This document shows positions 6,535 through 8,285 of a DNA stretch of 8,285 nt, piece after piece. Each line of letters begins with the position of its first letter. Positions within the stretch are counted from its first letter, which is position 1. The position numbers were made by a program, and so were the translations under genes. Below the pieces are notes generated by a model that saw only the letters and a list, made by a program, of their open reading frames with translations, did no database searches and was not told where the DNA came from. Origin of the DNA: Acidimicrobiaceae bacterium (lineage in GTDB: Bacteria > Actinomycetota > Acidimicrobiia > Acidimicrobiales > Aldehydirespiratoraceae). Location of the stretch: contig VXNG01000055.1 of the NCBI GenBank assembly GCA_009840695.1, positions 1-8,285 on the forward strand, read 5' to 3'.

Positions 6535-6584
6535 GAAGAGACCCCGCCCTCGATCACCAGCGTGCTCACGAAGCGTCCCCGCCC
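6511..6584 (-). repeat. 35-bp tandem duplication over the sufC start region
   Basis: The 28 bases at 6511-6538 recur exactly at 6546-6573. The match continues to 6549 and 6584 with two mismatches (37 of 39 identical at an offset of 35). The unit contains the sufC GTG, its first eight codons and the upstream GGGCGGGG that may act as a ribosome binding site. As 35 is not a multiple of three, the outer copy is out of frame with sufC. The outer copy's GTGA overlaps the Rieske stop codon, and the inner copy's GTGA starts sufC. The simplest history is that an original Rieske-TGA/GTG-sufC overlap was duplicated. Confidence 0.93.
6531..6569 (-). CDS. 12-codon mini-ORF from the duplicated sufC start
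   Basis: The outer copy of the duplicated sufC start opens a frame reading [12 protein letters not shown] and then TGA. Its GTG overlaps the Rieske TGA as GTGA (6566-6569), and its TGA overlaps the sufC GTG as GTGA (6531-6534). It has the same GGGCGGGG upstream as the real sufC start. If translated, it would relay terminating ribosomes from the Rieske gene to sufC. The peptide repeats the first eight SufC residues, so a function of its own is unlikely. Whether it is translated cannot be told from sequence. Confidence 0.4.
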   Translation of the reverse strand: MSTLVIEGGVSS

Positions 6585-6904
6585 GGGCCGGCATCCAGTT
6601 TCAGCACGACCATTCCGCCAGACACGGAAGCCTCGTAGACGGGCACGGCCCGAGTGGCCGGCAACGACAACGGCTCACCGGTCTCCAGATCGAACATGGC
6701 CCCGTGGGCCACACACTCGATGGCGCAGTCGTCGGGCTCCACCCAGCCTTCCGACAGTGAGACCTCGGCGTGGGAACAGGTGTCGCCGATGGCGTACACG
6801 TCGTCGCCGATGCGGACCACCGCGATCTCTCGGCCCTCCACCTCGACACGCCGTGCCGAGTCGGGCTCGATCTCGTCGAGGGGGAACAGCTCGTGGGTCG
6901 TCAT
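6566..6904 (-). CDS. Rieske-type 2Fe-2S ferredoxin of the SUF operon
   Basis: A 112-residue small Rieske ferredoxin, related to the ferredoxin subunits of non-heme iron oxygenases, that probably carries electrons through a 2Fe-2S cluster. The ligand pairs are present: C43-x-H45 in TCSHAEV and C64-x2-H67 in ECVAHGAMFDLETG, 18 residues apart. These are preceded by a typical RIGDDVYAIGDTC strand. No oxygenase subunit is nearby. Such proteins often lie between sufD and sufC in actinobacteria, so a role in Fe-S assembly or as a local electron donor is inferred. The ATG at 6904 is preferred over the GTG at 6910, because AGGAG lies five bases before the ATG and overlaps the GTG. The gene begins 45 bases after sufD. 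Its TGA overlaps the duplicated upstream sufC start as GTGA. Confidence 0.92.
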   Translation of the reverse strand: MTTHELFPLDEIEPDSARRVEVEGREIAVVRIGDDVYAIGDTCSHAEVSLSEGWVEPDDCAIECVAHGAMFDLETGEPLSLPATRAVPVYEASVSGGMVVLKLDAGPGGDAS

Positions 6905-6909
6905 CGTCA

Positions 6910-6914
6910 CTCCT
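6910..6914 (-). promoter_or_regulatory. Shine-Dalgarno site deciding the Rieske gene start
   Basis: AGGAG on the minus strand, five bases before ATG 6904. It is the clearest ribosome binding site in the window. It overlaps the alternative in-frame GTG at 6910, which argues against that start. Confidence 0.8.
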
Positions 6915-6949
6915 AGTGTCTCGTAGAGCCTGCGTGGGCGGTCACGGCG

Positions 6950-8230
6950 TCACGCCGCCGCTCTCAACATCTGATTGAGCTTCAGGGCCACGGCCTCGCG
7001 GGCGACTTTCTCGACGGCCCGGACGGGCAACTCGTCGATCACCTCATCGAAGAACCCAGCCACGATCAGGCGCTCGGCCACCGGTGTCGGCACTCCCCGG
7101 CTCTCCAGGTAGAAGACCTGGTCGGGGTCCACCGGCCCTACCGCCGAGGCATGGCTGCAGCGGACGTCGTTGTTCTCGATCTCAAGGTTGGGCACGGACT
7201 CGGCCCAGGCGTCGTCACTGAGCTTGAGGTTGCGGTTGGTCTGGAAGGCGTTGGTGCCCCGAGCATTGGGACGCACTCGGATAAGCCCGGTGTACACGCT
7301 GCGGGCCGAGTCGCCCACCGCGCCCTTGTAGAGCAGGTTGGAAGTGGTGTCGGGCGCGGCGTGGTCCTGGTAGGTCCGGAAGTCGAGGATCTGGTCTCCC
7401 GATCCGAAGTACGCCGACAGCAGGTCGCCGCTGGCCCCCCTGCCCACCAGACGGGTGTCAGTCCGGGTGCGGGCATAGCCGCCACCGAGCGCTACCGAGG
7501 CCGCCACCAGCGCGGCGTCCCGCTCCACCCTCGCGGCGTGCGCCGCGATCTGGGTGGTCCGGTGATCGTGCTGCTGCAGGTTCACATAGCCGAGCCGGGC
7601 GGCCTGGCCGACATCGAGCTCGACCACAGGAACAACCAGGGCCGGGCCGGCGGAGCGCTGCACGTCGAGCACCCTGGCCGAGCCGTTGGACGCGACCCTC
7701 ACCACCAGTCGAGGGAAGGTGGCCGCGCCGGCCGCGCCGGCGTAGTGGCGCACCGCGATCACGCCCTCAACGGCCACCCCCGCGGGGATGTCCACGACGA
7801 TGGGGCAGCCCGCGAAGGCGTCGTTGAGCACGGTGAAGTAGTCGGCGGCGCCATCGGCCACCGAGCCCAGCAACTCGGCGCCGTCGGCCGAATCGACCAG
7901 CGGCCCCACGCGGACGCCCTGCCTCGACAGTTCTTCCAACCCCGTCGAGGCGACGATGCGGCCGTCGGCAACGTCGAGGACTGCGGCAACCGCGCCGTTG
8001 GCGGCGGAGTCGACTCCCGCCCACGTCCCGTCCGGCGGGAAGGATGCGTCCGTGCCTGCCAGCTGATAGGCGGCCAGATCGAAATCGGCGATCGCGCTGT
8101 ACCGCCACTCCTCGGCGGACGCCGTGGGAGGATCCGCGGCCGCGAAGCGCTCAGCGGCCGCAGCCCGGCGTTCCGCCAGCCAGCCGGGGCCCGGCAGGCT
8201 GCGGGCCGCGTCGATGGTGAAGGAATGCAC
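6950..8230 (-). CDS. sufD: SufD, subunit of the SufBCD Fe-S scaffold
   Basis: SufD pairs with SufB and the SufC ATPase in the cytosolic SufBC2D scaffold that builds Fe-S clusters and is linked to iron entry. The 426-residue product has the expected variable N-terminus (EEWRYSAIADFDLAAYQL, about 40-57) and a central beta-helix. The C-terminal core is highly conserved: DHAAPDTTSNLLYKG (289-303), SVYTGLIRVRPNARGTNAFQ (311-330), AESVPNLEIENNDVRCSHAS (343-362) and FYLESRG (373-379). Cys358 and His360 fall in VRCSHAS, matching the functionally important Cys358/His360 of E. coli SufD. SufD is preferred over SufB because of the length (SufB is about 470 residues) and the N-terminus. The GTG at 8230 has no clear ribosome binding site but lies six bases after the TGA of the upstream frame, so translational coupling is likely. 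Confidence 0.95.
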   Translation of the reverse strand: MHSFTIDAARSLPGPGWLAERRAAAAERFAAADPPTASAEEWRYSAIADFDLAAYQLAGTDASFPPDGTWAGVDSAANGAVAAVLDVADGRIVASTGLEELSRQGVRVGPLVDSADGAELLGSVADGAADYFTVLNDAFAGCPIVVDIPAGVAVEGVIAVRHYAGAAGAATFPRLVVRVASNGSARVLDVQRSAGPALVVPVVELDVGQAARLGYVNLQQHDHRTTQIAAHAARVERDAALVAASVALGGGYARTRTDTRLVGRGASGDLLSAYFGSGDQILDFRTYQDHAAPDTTSNLLYKGAVGDSARSVYTGLIRVRPNARGTNAFQTNRNLKLSDDAWAESVPNLEIENNDVRCSHASAVGPVDPDQVFYLESRGVPTPVAERLIVAGFFDEVIDELPVRAVEKVAREAVALKLNQMLRAAA

Positions 8231-8236
8231 TCGAAG

Positions 8237-8285
8237 TCAGCCGCCGTCGCGGTACCGCCTGCGGAAGCGCTCCCCCAGCCCGCCC
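8237..8285 (-). CDS. 3' end of an upstream ORF (partial, unidentified)
   Basis: Just upstream of sufD, a minus-strand frame is open to the window edge and ends GGLGERFRRRYRDGG then TGA, six bases before the sufD start. By context this would be the gene preceding sufD, where sufB is expected. The visible basic tail does not resemble the usual SufB ending (an IELQGAVG-like segment), so I do not name it. Fifteen residues are too few to identify the product or to be sure the frame is coding. Confidence 0.35.
   Translation of the reverse strand, partial: GGLGERFRRRYRDGG

Noticed and set aside
6535..6594. Longer SufC start at 6594 adding 20 residues
   Set aside because: The added residues come from the out-of-frame copy of the 35-bp duplication and from the Rieske 3' end. 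The SufC family begins at about MSTLVIEGL, matching the GTG at 6534.

Overview
The window is a dense, high-GC, GTG-start-rich piece of a bacterial chromosome. It most likely comes from an actinomycetote, perhaps an acidimicrobiia-like lineage. The main clues are a DUF2510 membrane protein, a SufU-type scaffold/transferase, a small Rieske protein inside a SUF cluster, and a UvrD-family helicase with a C-terminal HRDC-like region. The taxonomic call is inference. No RNA gene, CRISPR array, IS element or phage gene was seen, and no gene-free stretch exceeds 100 bases.

Layout. Plus strand: the 3' part of sufU (2-454), then a DUF2510 multi-pass membrane protein (491-1564). Minus strand, in transcription order from the right edge: the last codons of an unidentified ORF (8237-8285), sufD (6950-8230), a Rieske ferredoxin-like gene (6566-6904), sufC (5731-6534), a pterin-4a-carbinolamine dehydratase (5409-5699), a divergent dihydropteroate-synthase-like protein (4535-5329) and a UvrD/PcrA-type helicase (1561-4449). 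The two gene runs converge and share a CTAG palindrome that is a stop codon on both strands.

How the genes fit together. SufD and SufC are parts of the SufBC2D iron-sulfur scaffold ATPase, and SufU is the zinc-dependent sulfur acceptor for the desulfurase SufS. SufB and SufS are not in the window, though SufS may lie just left of sufU. The Rieske protein is a 2Fe-2S carrier in the same transcript. The SUF genes are followed by two pterin-family genes and the helicase, so one long transcript may link Fe-S assembly, a pterin activity and DNA repair.

The most unusual points are: (1) a 35-bp tandem duplication at the Rieske/sufC junction, which doubles the sufC ribosome-binding and start region and leaves a 12-codon mini-ORF joined by GTGA stop/start overlaps on both sides; (2) a DHPS-like protein that keeps the pterin-pocket residues but has lost residues of the pABA/pyrophosphate site, beside an intact-looking pterin dehydratase; (3) a perfect 11-bp inverted repeat between that gene and the helicase; (4) a three-copy 12-bp repeat encoding PFxD units at the SufC C-terminus. 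No clearly new multi-gene system was identified. The pterin pair and the duplicated start are the best candidates for follow-up.
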